From the NCBI GenBank assembly GCA_029287875.1, contig JARFQH010000357.1:1-26448 (forward strand): a stretch of 26,448 nt of DNA, in the 5' to 3' direction. This DNA is from Desulfobacteraceae bacterium. Its GTDB lineage: Bacteria; Desulfobacterota; Desulfobacteria; Desulfobacterales; SG8-13. Positions 15,074-21,708 of the stretch are shown piece by piece. A model generated the notes under the pieces. It was not told the origin of the DNA and did not search any database. It saw nothing but the letters and a program-made list of their open reading frames with translations. The position numbers and the translations under genes were made by a program. The first letter of the stretch is position 1. The number at the start of each line of letters is the position of its first letter.

Positions 15074-15850
15074 TCATGCGGCCGATGCCTGTGTGATGAC
15101 GTACAGATACACTTCGCGGGGACCGTGCGCGCCGTGTACCATCGTCAGTTCGATATCGGCTGTTTTGCTCGGCCCGCTGATCAGGGTCAGGCAGTTGGTC
15201 AATCCCCAGTCCGGTGGTTTGCCTTCGTATTTCAAACAGGCGTAGAGCTCCGGCAGGTTCCGGATGATCTGGTTCAACTCGATGACGGCCACGTGGATGG
15301 AAGGCAGAAGAGATACGGACCGATCGCTGCCCGGCACCGTTTTCATCACCAGAGTAGCGGTTTCCGCCAAGCAGTAGTCGGCCGACGTGATGCCGATAAA
15401 TGCGGTTTCGACCCGTCTGCGAGAAAATGACAGATTGTTCGTGCTCTCCGGGTCACCGATTGTCTGGCGCGGCGAGTAGACCGGCACCTTCTGACGGGCC
15501 AGAATTTCAGGCAGAGCGAGACTGTCGATTAACGGATGCCGCCAGGCGGCCACTGACTTCGGTCCCTCCCACTCGGGGGATTTTTCTTCGACCAGCGCGG
15601 CAATGGCGACGGCGGTGTCGCTCGGGTCCTTTTTTGATATGACCTTTAAATTGAGCGGTTTGCCTTGCACAATCAGCTCTTTCAGCAACATGAAACGGTC
15701 CGCATCGGTTCTTGTCCGGGCCCGTTTCAGGATCTCCCCGTGACGGCGACCGGGACGGGCGGTAAAAACCGTCGCGCGTCGTCGCTCAGGCGCCCCCGTA
15801 TAACCCAGTGCGGCTGTCACCCGTCCGATAAAATGACTTTGGGTTGTCAT
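15074..15850 (-). CDS. lutC: Lactate utilization protein C (LUD domain)
   Basis: This 258-residue LutC/YkgG protein is the third subunit of the LutABC L-lactate oxidation system. The LUD-domain signatures are FIGITSADYCLAETATLV (about 150-167), SLLPSIHVAVI and LISGPSKTADIELTMVHGAHGP near the C-terminus. There are no cluster cysteines, as usual for LutC. Its start overlaps the lutB stop by 4 nt (ATGA), so it is translationally coupled. The basic stretch at about 23-50, rich in Arg, is longer than I would expect and probably forms a helical N-terminal extension. Confidence 0.92.
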   Translation of the reverse strand: MTTQSHFIGRVTAALGYTGAPERRRATVFTARPGRRHGEILKRARTRTDADRFMLLKELIVQGKPLNLKVISKKDPSDTAVAIAALVEEKSPEWEGPKSVAAWRHPLIDSLALPEILARQKVPVYSPRQTIGDPESTNNLSFSRRRVETAFIGITSADYCLAETATLVMKTVPGSDRSVSLLPSIHVAVIELNQIIRNLPELYACLKYEGKPPDWGLTNCLTLISGPSKTADIELTMVHGAHGPREVYLYVITQASAA

Positions 15851-17286
15851 CGTTTACCAATTGAGGATTTGTTCCAGCGCTCCATAAAGGATGTTGACGT
15901 CAGCGGTTTCAAATCCCGGCTGCGGGTCCAGCCGTCGAAAGGAAACGGCAGGCGGTGAATCATACCGTCGGCGCCGGTGATAGGCCGCTGCACCATACTC
16001 GCCGTTCGCATCAACCCCGCATATGCCCGGCGGTTGCGGATGGCGGCAGACCAGGCCCTGTAAAAAACCTTTTCGGCCGTGAGGCCGTCTCCCGTGATCC
16101 GATCCGCACCGCCCCGGGCCAGGCGGGCGCGCAGGGCCAGCAGCATCCGCGGCAGGTCGATGTCAATCGGGCAGGCATCCTTGCAGGCGCCGCAAAGGGT
16201 TTCGCCCAGAAAAAGGTCCTTGGCGCGTTCGATGCCGACCAGCAACGGCGTCACCACGGCGCCGACCGGGCCGGAATAGGCGAACCCGTAAGCGTGCCCG
16301 CCGATTTTACCGTAGACCGGACAGACATTGAGGCAGGCCGCACAGCGAATGCAGCACAGGATTTCGCGAAATTCGGTGTCAGCCAGGATTTTCGATCGGC
16401 CGTTGTCGATGATGATCAGGTAAAAGGCTTCGGGACCGTCCATCTGTCCGGCTTGACGCGGGCCGCCGATGTAGCTGATGTAACCGGCCAGATGCTGGGC
16501 TGCGGCCCCGCGGGACAGCAGCCGGAAGAGAATGTCATGGTCTTCCAGGCGGGCCGTGACCCGTTCCATACCCATGAAGGCCACATGGACCCGGGGCAGT
16601 GTCGTGGCCATGCGGATGTTGCCCTCGTTGGAAACGGTGGTGATGTGTCCGGTTTCGGCGCAGGCCAGGTTGCACCCGGAAATCCCCATGTCGGCCGTCA
16701 GGAATTTCTGACGCAGGGCCTTGCGGGCCGTGCGTGTCAGGGTTGGCGGATCGTCGGTATAGGGGATGCCGAGCTTTTCGGAAAAAAGCCGGCCCACCTG
16801 GTCCCGCGTCTTGTGGATTGCGGGCGCGATGATGTGAGAAGGGGACTCGCCGGCAAGCTGGATAATGTATTCGCCCAGGTCGGTTTCGGTCACCTCGATG
16901 CCGGCGGCCTGAAGGGTCGGGTTCAACCCGATTTCTTCGGTAACCATCGATTTACCCTTGACCACTTGCTTGACATCGTGTTTGCGGGCAATGTCGATAC
17001 AGGCCGTCACGGCCGCCTGTGCGTCCTCGGCGAAAATGACCAGCCCTCCGTTTTTACCGATATTGTCCGCCAGGGTTTCCAGGAGGATGTCGAGGTTCTC
17101 CACCGCCTGCATGCGCATGTCGTGCGCCGTGCGCCGCAACCCGGATCCTTCGGGGAGTTCGCGGTACGCTTTAGCCGTGCCCTTGCCCAACCGATCCTGA
17201 ACGCTCGCCAGGGCGGATTGCAGCACGCGGTCTTTGATCGCCTTGCGGGCTTCTGATTTATACTTTTCGGTAGTGATGTGGCTCAT
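15847..17286 (-). CDS. lutB: Lactate utilization iron-sulfur protein B
   Basis: LutB (479 residues) joins a LUD domain to a ferredoxin-like domain and carries electrons from lactate oxidation. The N-terminal LUD part has VVKGKSMVTEEIGLN (108-122) and GISGCNLACAETGHI (201-215). The cluster cysteines follow as CIRCAACLNVCP (312-323) and CGACKDACP (365-373), both of [4Fe-4S] type. The C-terminal tail contains RDLKPL. The start has no strong Shine-Dalgarno; the upstream 111 bp before lutA's stop carry a heptad repeat, an unusual gap within this operon. It overlaps lutC by 4 nt. Confidence 0.94.
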   Translation of the reverse strand: MSHITTEKYKSEARKAIKDRVLQSALASVQDRLGKGTAKAYRELPEGSGLRRTAHDMRMQAVENLDILLETLADNIGKNGGLVIFAEDAQAAVTACIDIARKHDVKQVVKGKSMVTEEIGLNPTLQAAGIEVTETDLGEYIIQLAGESPSHIIAPAIHKTRDQVGRLFSEKLGIPYTDDPPTLTRTARKALRQKFLTADMGISGCNLACAETGHITTVSNEGNIRMATTLPRVHVAFMGMERVTARLEDHDILFRLLSRGAAAQHLAGYISYIGGPRQAGQMDGPEAFYLIIIDNGRSKILADTEFREILCCIRCAACLNVCPVYGKIGGHAYGFAYSGPVGAVVTPLLVGIERAKDLFLGETLCGACKDACPIDIDLPRMLLALRARLARGGADRITGDGLTAEKVFYRAWSAAIRNRRAYAGLMRTASMVQRPITGADGMIHRLPFPFDGWTRSRDLKPLTSTSFMERWNKSSIGKR

Positions 17287-17295
17287 CGGAGATCA

Positions 17296-17337
17296 CGGTT
17301 CACGGTTCAAGGTTCACGGTTCAGAAATGACGGTTCG
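17296..17337. repeat. Tandem heptad repeat between lutA and lutB
   Basis: Four perfectly phased 7-bp units (C/A)GGTTCA occupy 17296-17323, followed by GAAATGA and a diverged CGGTTCG at 17331-17337. On the other strand the unit reads TGAACCG or TGAACCT, close to the heptads CCTGAAA/CCTGAAC at 1173-1193 and 18605-18632. The array sits about 10-50 bp before the lutB start codon, so it lies in the operon mRNA. Confidence 0.8.
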
Positions 17338-17397
17338 GGGCTAATGCTTTGGGATTCTCCGTCAAAGTTTGTGGCTCAAAAGCAAACCGTTGAAATT

Positions 17398-18156
17398 TTA
17401 AATCCTTAAACCCTCAAAATGGATGCTTCCCGCCAGCAACTGGGCGATGTGCAGGACCCTGATCGGTGATTTCATTCGGCTGAGCCGTCCCTGGATGTTC
17501 ATCAGGCAGCTGATGTCCACGCCCACAACGGCGTCGGCTCCCGTGGCGATGATGTTGTGCACCTTGTCATCGACCATGGCTGTCGAAATTTCCGGATATT
17601 TCACTGCAAACGAGCCGCCGAAACCGCAGCACCGCTCCGAGTCCCGCATCTCTACGAATTCGGCGCCGGCGATCTTTGCAATCAGCCGGCGGGGCTGCGC
17701 GCTGATGCCGAGGGCGCGCAAAGCCTGGCAGGAGTCGTGCAGCGTGATCCGGCCGTCGAAGCGGCCACCGTGATCCTCCACCCCCATCACGTCCACCAGG
17801 AACTGCGTCAGTTCGAACGTTTTGCCGCGCACCGCTTGGGCGCGTCTGCGCCAATCGGGAGAGTCGCGAAAAAGGTCCGGATAGTGCCGGCGGACCATGT
17901 GAACACAGGAGCCCGACGGGCAGACAACAACCTCCGCCTTTTCGAAGATCCGGATGAACCGCTCGGCGGCGACCCGGGCTTCCTGCCGGTAGCCGGCGTT
18001 GAAGGCCGGTTGCCCGCAGCAGGTCTGATCCGCGGGGCAGTCGACGGTAAGGTCCAGCTTCCGAAAAATTTTCAGCATGGACTCGCCGACTTCAGGATAG
18101 ATACCGTCGACCAGGCACTGAACAAAAAGCGTTACTTTCTTGGGGCTGTTTATCAT
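17398..18156 (-). CDS. lutA: Lactate utilization protein A (CCG-domain Fe-S protein)
   Basis: LutA (252 residues from the ATG at 18156) has the two Cys-rich CCG domains of heterodisulfide-reductase-like and glycolate-oxidase GlpC/GlcF-like proteins. The first has VQCLVDGIYP, Cys46-Cys47-Gly in TCCGQPAFNAGY and Cys79/Cys84 in CPSGSC. The second has Cys143 in HDSCQALRALGI and Cys176-Cys177 in RCCGFGGSFAVKYPEIS. It is the first gene of the lut operon. The open frame continues 30 codons upstream into the dispersed repeat; I start at MINSPKKVTLFVQCL because that is where family similarity begins, although no good ribosome site precedes it. Confidence 0.92.
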   Translation of the reverse strand: MINSPKKVTLFVQCLVDGIYPEVGESMLKIFRKLDLTVDCPADQTCCGQPAFNAGYRQEARVAAERFIRIFEKAEVVVCPSGSCVHMVRRHYPDLFRDSPDWRRRAQAVRGKTFELTQFLVDVMGVEDHGGRFDGRITLHDSCQALRALGISAQPRRLIAKIAGAEFVEMRDSERCCGFGGSFAVKYPEISTAMVDDKVHNIIATGADAVVGVDISCLMNIQGRLSRMKSPIRVLHIAQLLAGSIHFEGLRI

Positions 18157-18218
18157 TATCGTAATTTGAATCGCTCTGTTCGAGCCGGTAGCACCGGTGA
18201 CGGTTTTTAGGCCGCTAT

Positions 18219-18315
18219 AGAGTCTTAGATCGTAACTTCTCCGCAAGATGCGAAGATGTGTTGGTAAAGTGAAACCACTTGATTCATCGGGAATGGGGTT
18301 ATAGGCTTTAGGTGT
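18219..18315. repeat. Dispersed repeat, second copy, left part (interrupted)
   Basis: This 97-bp stretch aligns without gaps to 1054-1150, with 7 mismatches by hand count. After AGGTGT it leaves the alignment; the matching continuation resumes at 18584. It lies about 60 bp upstream of the lutA start and includes the upstream extension of the lutA reading frame. Confidence 0.85.
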
Positions 18316-18388
18316 ATGGTGTCGGCCCAGCCGCTGGCCTGAAAAGCGGCCAGTTTGATCGAAGAGGAAACGTTTAAGTTTCGGTGAA

Positions 18389-18499
18389 AAATTCCAAATC
18401 GCAAATTACAAATAACAAATAAATCACAATGAACAAAATTCAAAATGACAAACCTGTTTGGGTCATTGGATATTGAGATTTGGAGTTTCCTTGGAATTT
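18389..18499. repeat. Long imperfect palindrome (AT-rich intergenic repeat)
   Basis: The outer arms AAATTCC (18389-18395) and GGAATTT (18493-18499) enclose further paired blocks: CAATGA (18427-18432) with TCATTG (18463-18468), and a central CAAAC (18449-18453) with GTTTG (18456-18460) around CT. The composition is built from phrases such as CCAAATC, CAAATTAC and AAATAACAAATAAA. I recognise this type as an intergenic palindromic repeat that recurs in genomes of several bacterial groups, but I cannot name it with certainty. It has no coding potential. It is inside the segment that splits the second dispersed-repeat copy. A separate small hairpin, CTGGCC with GGCCAG, lies at 18334-18353. Confidence 0.7.
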
Positions 18500-18583
18500 G
18501 ATATTTCTGAATACCTGAATACCCGGGATAGTGTCTCTATAGATTACCGCTTTATTGGGTATAGTAACGTTAAGTTTCATATG

Positions 18584-18636
18584 AGGTGTCAGCAACCCCC
18601 AAATCCTGAAACCCGAAACCTGTAACCTGAACACTG
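18584..18636. repeat. Dispersed repeat, second copy, right part with four heptads
   Basis: AGGTGTCAGCAACCCCC and the following bases match 1152-1197. The tail has four heptads (CCTGAAA, CCCGAAA, CCTGTAA, CCTGAAC; 18605-18632), one more than the copy at 1173-1193. AGGTGT occurs on both sides of the inserted stretch (18310-18315 and 18584-18589). Confidence 0.85.
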
Positions 18637-18728
18637 GTAAACGGTTGCAAGATGTTATCTCTCGTTACATAATACGGTTCAACCGGTCAAGGTCCAAGTT
18701 ATTTCCACAGCCGAAAAGCGAGGTCAGG

Positions 18729-19487
18729 ATGCCGGCTCAATCGAATCCTTTGCGTGAGTTGATCGACGGTCACGCCCACTTGAACGAAATCGATGACATC
18801 GAGGGAGTTCTGGAAAGGGCCGAAGCGGCCGGTGTGGCGCGAATCGTGGCCGTGGGCATGAACATCGCCTCCAACCGCAAGGTTTTGGAAATTGCCGCGT
18901 CCAACCCCGGTTTGGTGCTGCCGTCCGTGGGATTTCACCCCTGGTCGATTCCGACCGAGCCGATCGAGGCAACCCTGGCCTTTGTGAGAACGCACCTGGC
19001 GACCTGCACGGCCTTGGGAGAGGTCGGACTCGACTACAAGGCCAAAGTGAAAAAGGCGGTTCAGTGGGAGGTCTTTGCGCGCGTCCTCGACCTATCAGCA
19101 GAGTTCGAAAAACCAGTGATTGTGCACGCCCGTTTTTCCCACCAGAGATGCCACCGGATGGTTTCTGAGGCGAAGATTAAAAAGGCGATTTTTCACTGGT
19201 ACAGCGGCCCCTTAGACCTTTTGGAGAAGATCATTGCCGACGGGTATTTCGTGTCCTGTACCCCGGCACTGGCCTACAGTACCCACCACCGGTCCGCCAT
19301 CCGGCACGCCCCGTTGGAGCGTATCCTCATCGAAACCGACTGCCCGGTTGAATACCAGGGCAAGGTTTCCGAGCCAGCCGATTTGCTCACCACCCTGACG
19401 CATCTCAGCCGGATAAAAGACCTGCCGATCGAAGAGGCTGCCCGGATCACCACCGCCAATGCCAGAGAGTTCTTCGGCATCCGATAG
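18729..19487 (+). CDS. TatD-family metal-dependent hydrolase
   Basis: From the ATG at 18729 the protein has 252 residues and the TatD amidohydrolase fold, whose members are Mg- or Zn-dependent DNases or deacylases. The metal ligands are HAH (15-17), Glu98 in GEVGLDYK, His133 in VIVHAR, His156 in FHWYSG and Asp204 in IETDCP. The family's C-terminal NAREFFG is present. GAGG lies 5 nt before this ATG. An open frame starts 28 codons earlier, but that extension is basic and unlike the family, so I reject it. The region between VGFHPW and GEVGLDYK is shorter than in E. coli TatD, as in archaeal-type members. Confidence 0.92.
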   Translation: MPAQSNPLRELIDGHAHLNEIDDIEGVLERAEAAGVARIVAVGMNIASNRKVLEIAASNPGLVLPSVGFHPWSIPTEPIEATLAFVRTHLATCTALGEVGLDYKAKVKKAVQWEVFARVLDLSAEFEKPVIVHARFSHQRCHRMVSEAKIKKAIFHWYSGPLDLLEKIIADGYFVSCTPALAYSTHHRSAIRHAPLERILIETDCPVEYQGKVSEPADLLTTLTHLSRIKDLPIEEAARITTANAREFFGIR

Positions 19488-19532
19488 ATTCAGTCGACGG
19501 CCGCAGACGATTGTTAAGGCGAGTGGCTTGAT

Positions 19533-19760
19533 CATCGAATCCAGCGGGCTGATGACGCCACGGCCGTCGCGCTTGAGGACGGGAGTGTAGATCATGGTGG
19601 TGCTGATATCCTGGTGCCCCAGCAGTTCCTGCACGGTTCGGATGTCGTTGCGGTCTTCCAGCAGGTGGGTCGCAACGCTGTGTCGGAAGGTGTGGCAGCT
19701 GATTGGATTGTGAATACCAGATAGTCGCACGGCTTTTTTTACCGCCCGGTGCAGGGATTC
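19533..19760 (-). pseudogene. C-terminal remnant of an integron-type tyrosine recombinase
   Basis: An open stretch encodes HRAVKKAVRLSGI, then SCHTFRHSVATHLLE, RTVQELLGHQDISTTMIYTP and GRGVISPLDSM. This is the catalytic C-terminus of IntI/XerC-like recombinases, with HTFRH, LGH and the nucleophile Tyr in TMIYT. GVxSPLD is the usual IntI ending. A stop at 19761-19763 interrupts the frame and the first Arg box, the IntI-specific loop and the N-terminal domain are missing, so about three quarters of the gene is gone. The terminal stop is also lost: the frame runs on antisense into the TatD gene. YTHV has become YTPV. No attI or attC sites are visible. Confidence 0.8.
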
Positions 19761-19797
19761 TCACGCCGTTTTGCCCGCTCGTATCGATCCTGAGGCA

Positions 19798-20061
19798 TTA
19801 CTTGATCCAGGATGTCAACCGATGGAACCATTTTTCGACGGTTTCGACAACCCCCATTCGTTGGTAGTCTGCCAGCGCCTTTCTTTGCGGTTTCACGCTG
19901 CAGAAAACCTTAGGGGAATTTTCGATGTCCGCTTCGGCCGCGACCCAATCCTCGACCGGATCGCCCCCGGTAAAATCCCTGTTCGCAAAACGGAAATAAG
20001 CAGTCTCCGCTACCATCCGTTGTTTCTCGTCACTGGTGACGGGACACTGATCAAGCTTCAT
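19798..20061 (-). CDS. DUF2934-type protein
   Basis: The 87-residue product contains AETAYFRFANRDFTGGDPVEDWVAAEADI (starting near residue 18), the hallmark of DUF2934 proteins: an A-x-x-AYxR/YFRF start, a G-x-P-x-x-DW centre and an AE-x-x-I/L end. Function is unknown; these are short, probably helical proteins common in delta-type and environmental genomes. The C-terminal extension (RKALADYQRMGVVETVEKWF) is not part of the domain. The start has no clear ribosome site. The gene lies beside the recombinase remnant in the same direction, but a functional link is unproven. A plus-strand frame over the same bases is the shadow. Confidence 0.7.
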   Translation of the reverse strand: MKLDQCPVTSDEKQRMVAETAYFRFANRDFTGGDPVEDWVAAEADIENSPKVFCSVKPQRKALADYQRMGVVETVEKWFHRLTSWIK

Positions 20062-20356
20062 TGTGTGCGTTCCGGTTTGGTTTGAAATGGGACTCCTATT
20101 TAAAGCCGATCAATTAAGATAAAACATAGTGCGGCCTCCGCTGGGATTCAAGGCACCGGGCTGCTGGGGACAATTTCACGGAGGAACGGCGGTAATCCTG
20201 TCGACGTACTTGACCCATAATTTTTTTCTTGATCAAACGGGAAAAATTTAACAATATTGGCCTAATAAAACCCCCGCATTCGGATGAATCGGTTGTCGAT
20301 CTCCAAGCGCACAAATGATGCAGGGTTACGTAAACATTCTGGCAGGAGGTTCGATC
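20062..20356. other. Intergenic region between DUF2934 gene and coiled-coil gene
   Basis: I find no gene here. The DNA turns AT-rich from about 20210 onwards. TTGACC near 20210 and TTGATC near 20230 could be -35 boxes for the plus-strand gene at 20357, but no well-spaced -10 box follows either. AGGAGG just before 20357 is that gene's ribosome site. Confidence 0.5.
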
Positions 20357-20641
20357 ATGGCAGGTAAAAAATCATTGGAGGAATTGAAATCCCAGTTGAA
20401 CGGTTGGAAGGCCAAAATCGATGATCTCCACCAACAGGCGGCGGGGGTTAAACCCGAGATGCAGGCGAAGTACCTGGATATGGTTGACGGGTTGAAACAG
20501 AAAATTCAGACGCTTCACCTTTTCGTAAAGGACCTCGAAAAGGATAAAGAGGCTGGCTGGGAAAAAGTGATGAGCGACGTTGAGAAGATGATGACCGACC
20601 TTGATGAGGGCTATCGCAACGCGTTGGTCTATTTTTCCTGA
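20357..20641 (+). CDS. Small coiled-coil protein (sll1863-like stress protein type)
   Basis: The 94-residue product is almost entirely helical with heptad spacing: LEELKSQLNGWKAKIDDLHQQA, then MVDGLKQKIQTLHLFVKDLEKDKEAGWEKVMSDVEKMMTDL. The pattern, WKAKIDxL early and a GWExV/LxxxVEKxxxxL near the end, is that of short coiled-coil proteins often annotated as sll1863-like stress response proteins. The molecular role is unknown. AGGAGG lies 8 nt before the ATG at 20357; an ATG 14 codons earlier lacks a site and adds an unrelated segment. Confidence 0.72.
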   Translation: MAGKKSLEELKSQLNGWKAKIDDLHQQAAGVKPEMQAKYLDMVDGLKQKIQTLHLFVKDLEKDKEAGWEKVMSDVEKMMTDLDEGYRNALVYFS

Positions 20642-20738
20642 AATTCGGACCGCCGGCTTCACAATTGACCAACTTCCGGCTGTCTTTTGTTCCGCCCGAC
20701 TCGCCACGAGTCTTCGGTGAATCGAAAGCAGGCGTCGC

Positions 20739-20802
20739 AAAAAAAAGAAAAAACGGGGAACATGACCATTTTATACGCGCAGAAATGATCCTTGTCGCCC
20801 CG
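20739..20802 (-). terminator. Intrinsic terminator of the H1-like gene
   Basis: Read on the minus strand, CGGGG (20802-20798) pairs with CCCCG (20758-20754), and inside it GATCATTT (20790-20783) pairs with AAATGGTC (20771-20764; one G-U pair). An extra ACA/TGT pairing sits between them. A T-rich tract of 15 bases with one C follows at once (20753-20739). It lies about 30 bp after the stop of the H1-like gene. Confidence 0.65.
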
Positions 20803-20829
20803 CTTTGTACGGGCGTGGAAATAGCGCCG

Positions 20830-21225
20830 CTATCTCTTTTTCTTTGCGGCAGCTTTCTTGGGTGCCGCTGCCTTTTTGGTGGCCTTTTTTTTGGTAGCGG
20901 CTACCTTTTTTACCGTTGTTTTCTTCGCAGCAGACTTTTTCACGGCAGCTGTCTTTTTGGGAGCGGCAGGCTTTTTAGCAGCAATGGCCTTTTTAGAGGT
21001 GGTTTTCTTCCCAGCAGTCATTTTTTTAGTAGCGGCTGCCTTTTTTACCGCTGTTTTCTTCGCAGCAGGCTTTTTTGTGGCAGCTGTCTTTTTGGGAGCG
21101 GCAGGCTTTTTGGCAGCAACGGCCTTTTTAGCGGCGGTTTTTTTAGTAGCAGTCGTCTTTTTCGCCGCCGGTTTCTTGGCCGAAGCAGTTTTCTTGGTAG
21201 CTGTTGATTTTTTTGCTGTTGCCAT
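20830..21225 (-). CDS. Histone H1-like Lys/Ala/Pro-rich DNA-binding protein
   Basis: The 131-residue protein consists almost wholly of KK-A/T-A and KKPAA(P/K)KK units, without aromatic residues and with almost no acidic ones. This is the composition of eukaryotic H1 tails and bacterial H1-like proteins (AlgP, HctB-type). Such proteins bind and compact DNA non-specifically. Residues 33-68 and 78-113 are near-copies of each other. There is no globular domain. GGGAGG lies 6 nt before the ATG. The gene is a single transcription unit with a clear promoter and an intrinsic terminator. Length of such genes often varies between strains because of the repeats. Confidence 0.85.
   Translation of the reverse strand: MATAKKSTATKKTASAKKPAAKKTTATKKTAAKKAVAAKKPAAPKKTAATKKPAAKKTAVKKAAATKKMTAGKKTTSKKAIAAKKPAAPKKTAAVKKSAAKKTTVKKVAATKKKATKKAAAPKKAAAKKKR
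20887..21129 (-). repeat. Internal duplication in the H1-like gene
   Basis: The 108-bp coding blocks for residues 33-68 (21129-21022) and 78-113 (20994-20887) are copies offset by 45 codons. Both read KKA-V/I-AAKKPAAPKKTAA and end A-x-TKK; changes are few and conservative (V/I, T/V, P/S, A/T, A/V). Confidence 0.75.
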
Positions 21226-21323
21226 CTAATCCTCCCTTGAGTGGTTGTTGGTTGTGAACACTACCTTGCCCTTTAGGATAAAAGGACACTTTCCATGTGA
21301 CTGCCTATTTTGTGATAACATTA

Positions 21324-21353
21324 TTTATAGTACACAATATATAGTATGGTCAA
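21324..21353 (-). promoter_or_regulatory. Predicted strong promoter of the H1-like gene
   Basis: On the minus strand TTGACC (21353-21348; 5 of 6) is followed by 18 bp and TATAAA (21329-21324; 5 of 6). The predicted start is near 21317, giving a leader of about 90 nt. The spacer (ATACTATATATTG) is very AT-rich. This is the best match to a housekeeping promoter in the second half of the window. Confidence 0.6.
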
Positions 21354-21708
21354 TCTTTTTTTAATCTCGGATCAATTTTTATTCATTTTTTGTCCTGATT
21401 TCGAATCCTTATGGGGATTTCGGCTTTTGCCCACTGAAAATATTATATATTATATCAAATAGTTAAAATAATCCAACGGGCGGACCGTCCGTTCGCCTGT
21501 TCGAACACAAATTCACCGGTTGGTCGAACGGATTCAATCTTTCGGGCCGATGGAGGGGAAAACCGGTTTTAAGGTTCCCTTTTTGCCGGACCAGATGACG
21601 GTTAGACAGGTCCCGCCAATAGGAAGCTCTGCCGTTCATCTGGCCGAATACCGATTTGCAAAATGACGTGACGGTCTACCCCCGATTTGGGTTTCATGTT
21701 AAAATAAA
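21354..21708. other. AT-rich intergenic region before yceH
   Basis: No gene is seen. An AT block (TATTATATATTATATC, about 21439-21456) is followed by an inverted repeat: CCGTTCG (21489-21495) with CGAACGG (21525-21531), and a perfect 8-bp palindrome GTTCGAAC (21499-21506) in between. These could be operator half-sites for yceH or the H1-like gene. I see no well-spaced promoter for yceH, and its start codon has no clear ribosome site. Confidence 0.4.

Noticed and set aside
14808..15245. Plus-strand frames between the PLP enzyme and lutC
   Set aside because: They have no known domain, and the second overlaps lutC antisense; only a weak minus-strand promoter candidate is supported in the gap.
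15955..17256. 433-codon plus-strand frame opposite lutB
   Set aside because: Long antisense frames are common in GC-rich genes; lutB has both ferredoxin motifs and LUD signatures while this frame has no recognisable domain.
20665..21229. Plus-strand frames rich in Phe, Leu, Ser and Gly (or Ala, Phe, Val) across 20665-21229
   Set aside because: They are antisense to the H1-like gene; Lys codons AAA/AAG read as Phe/Leu on the other strand, so they look like membrane proteins by chance.
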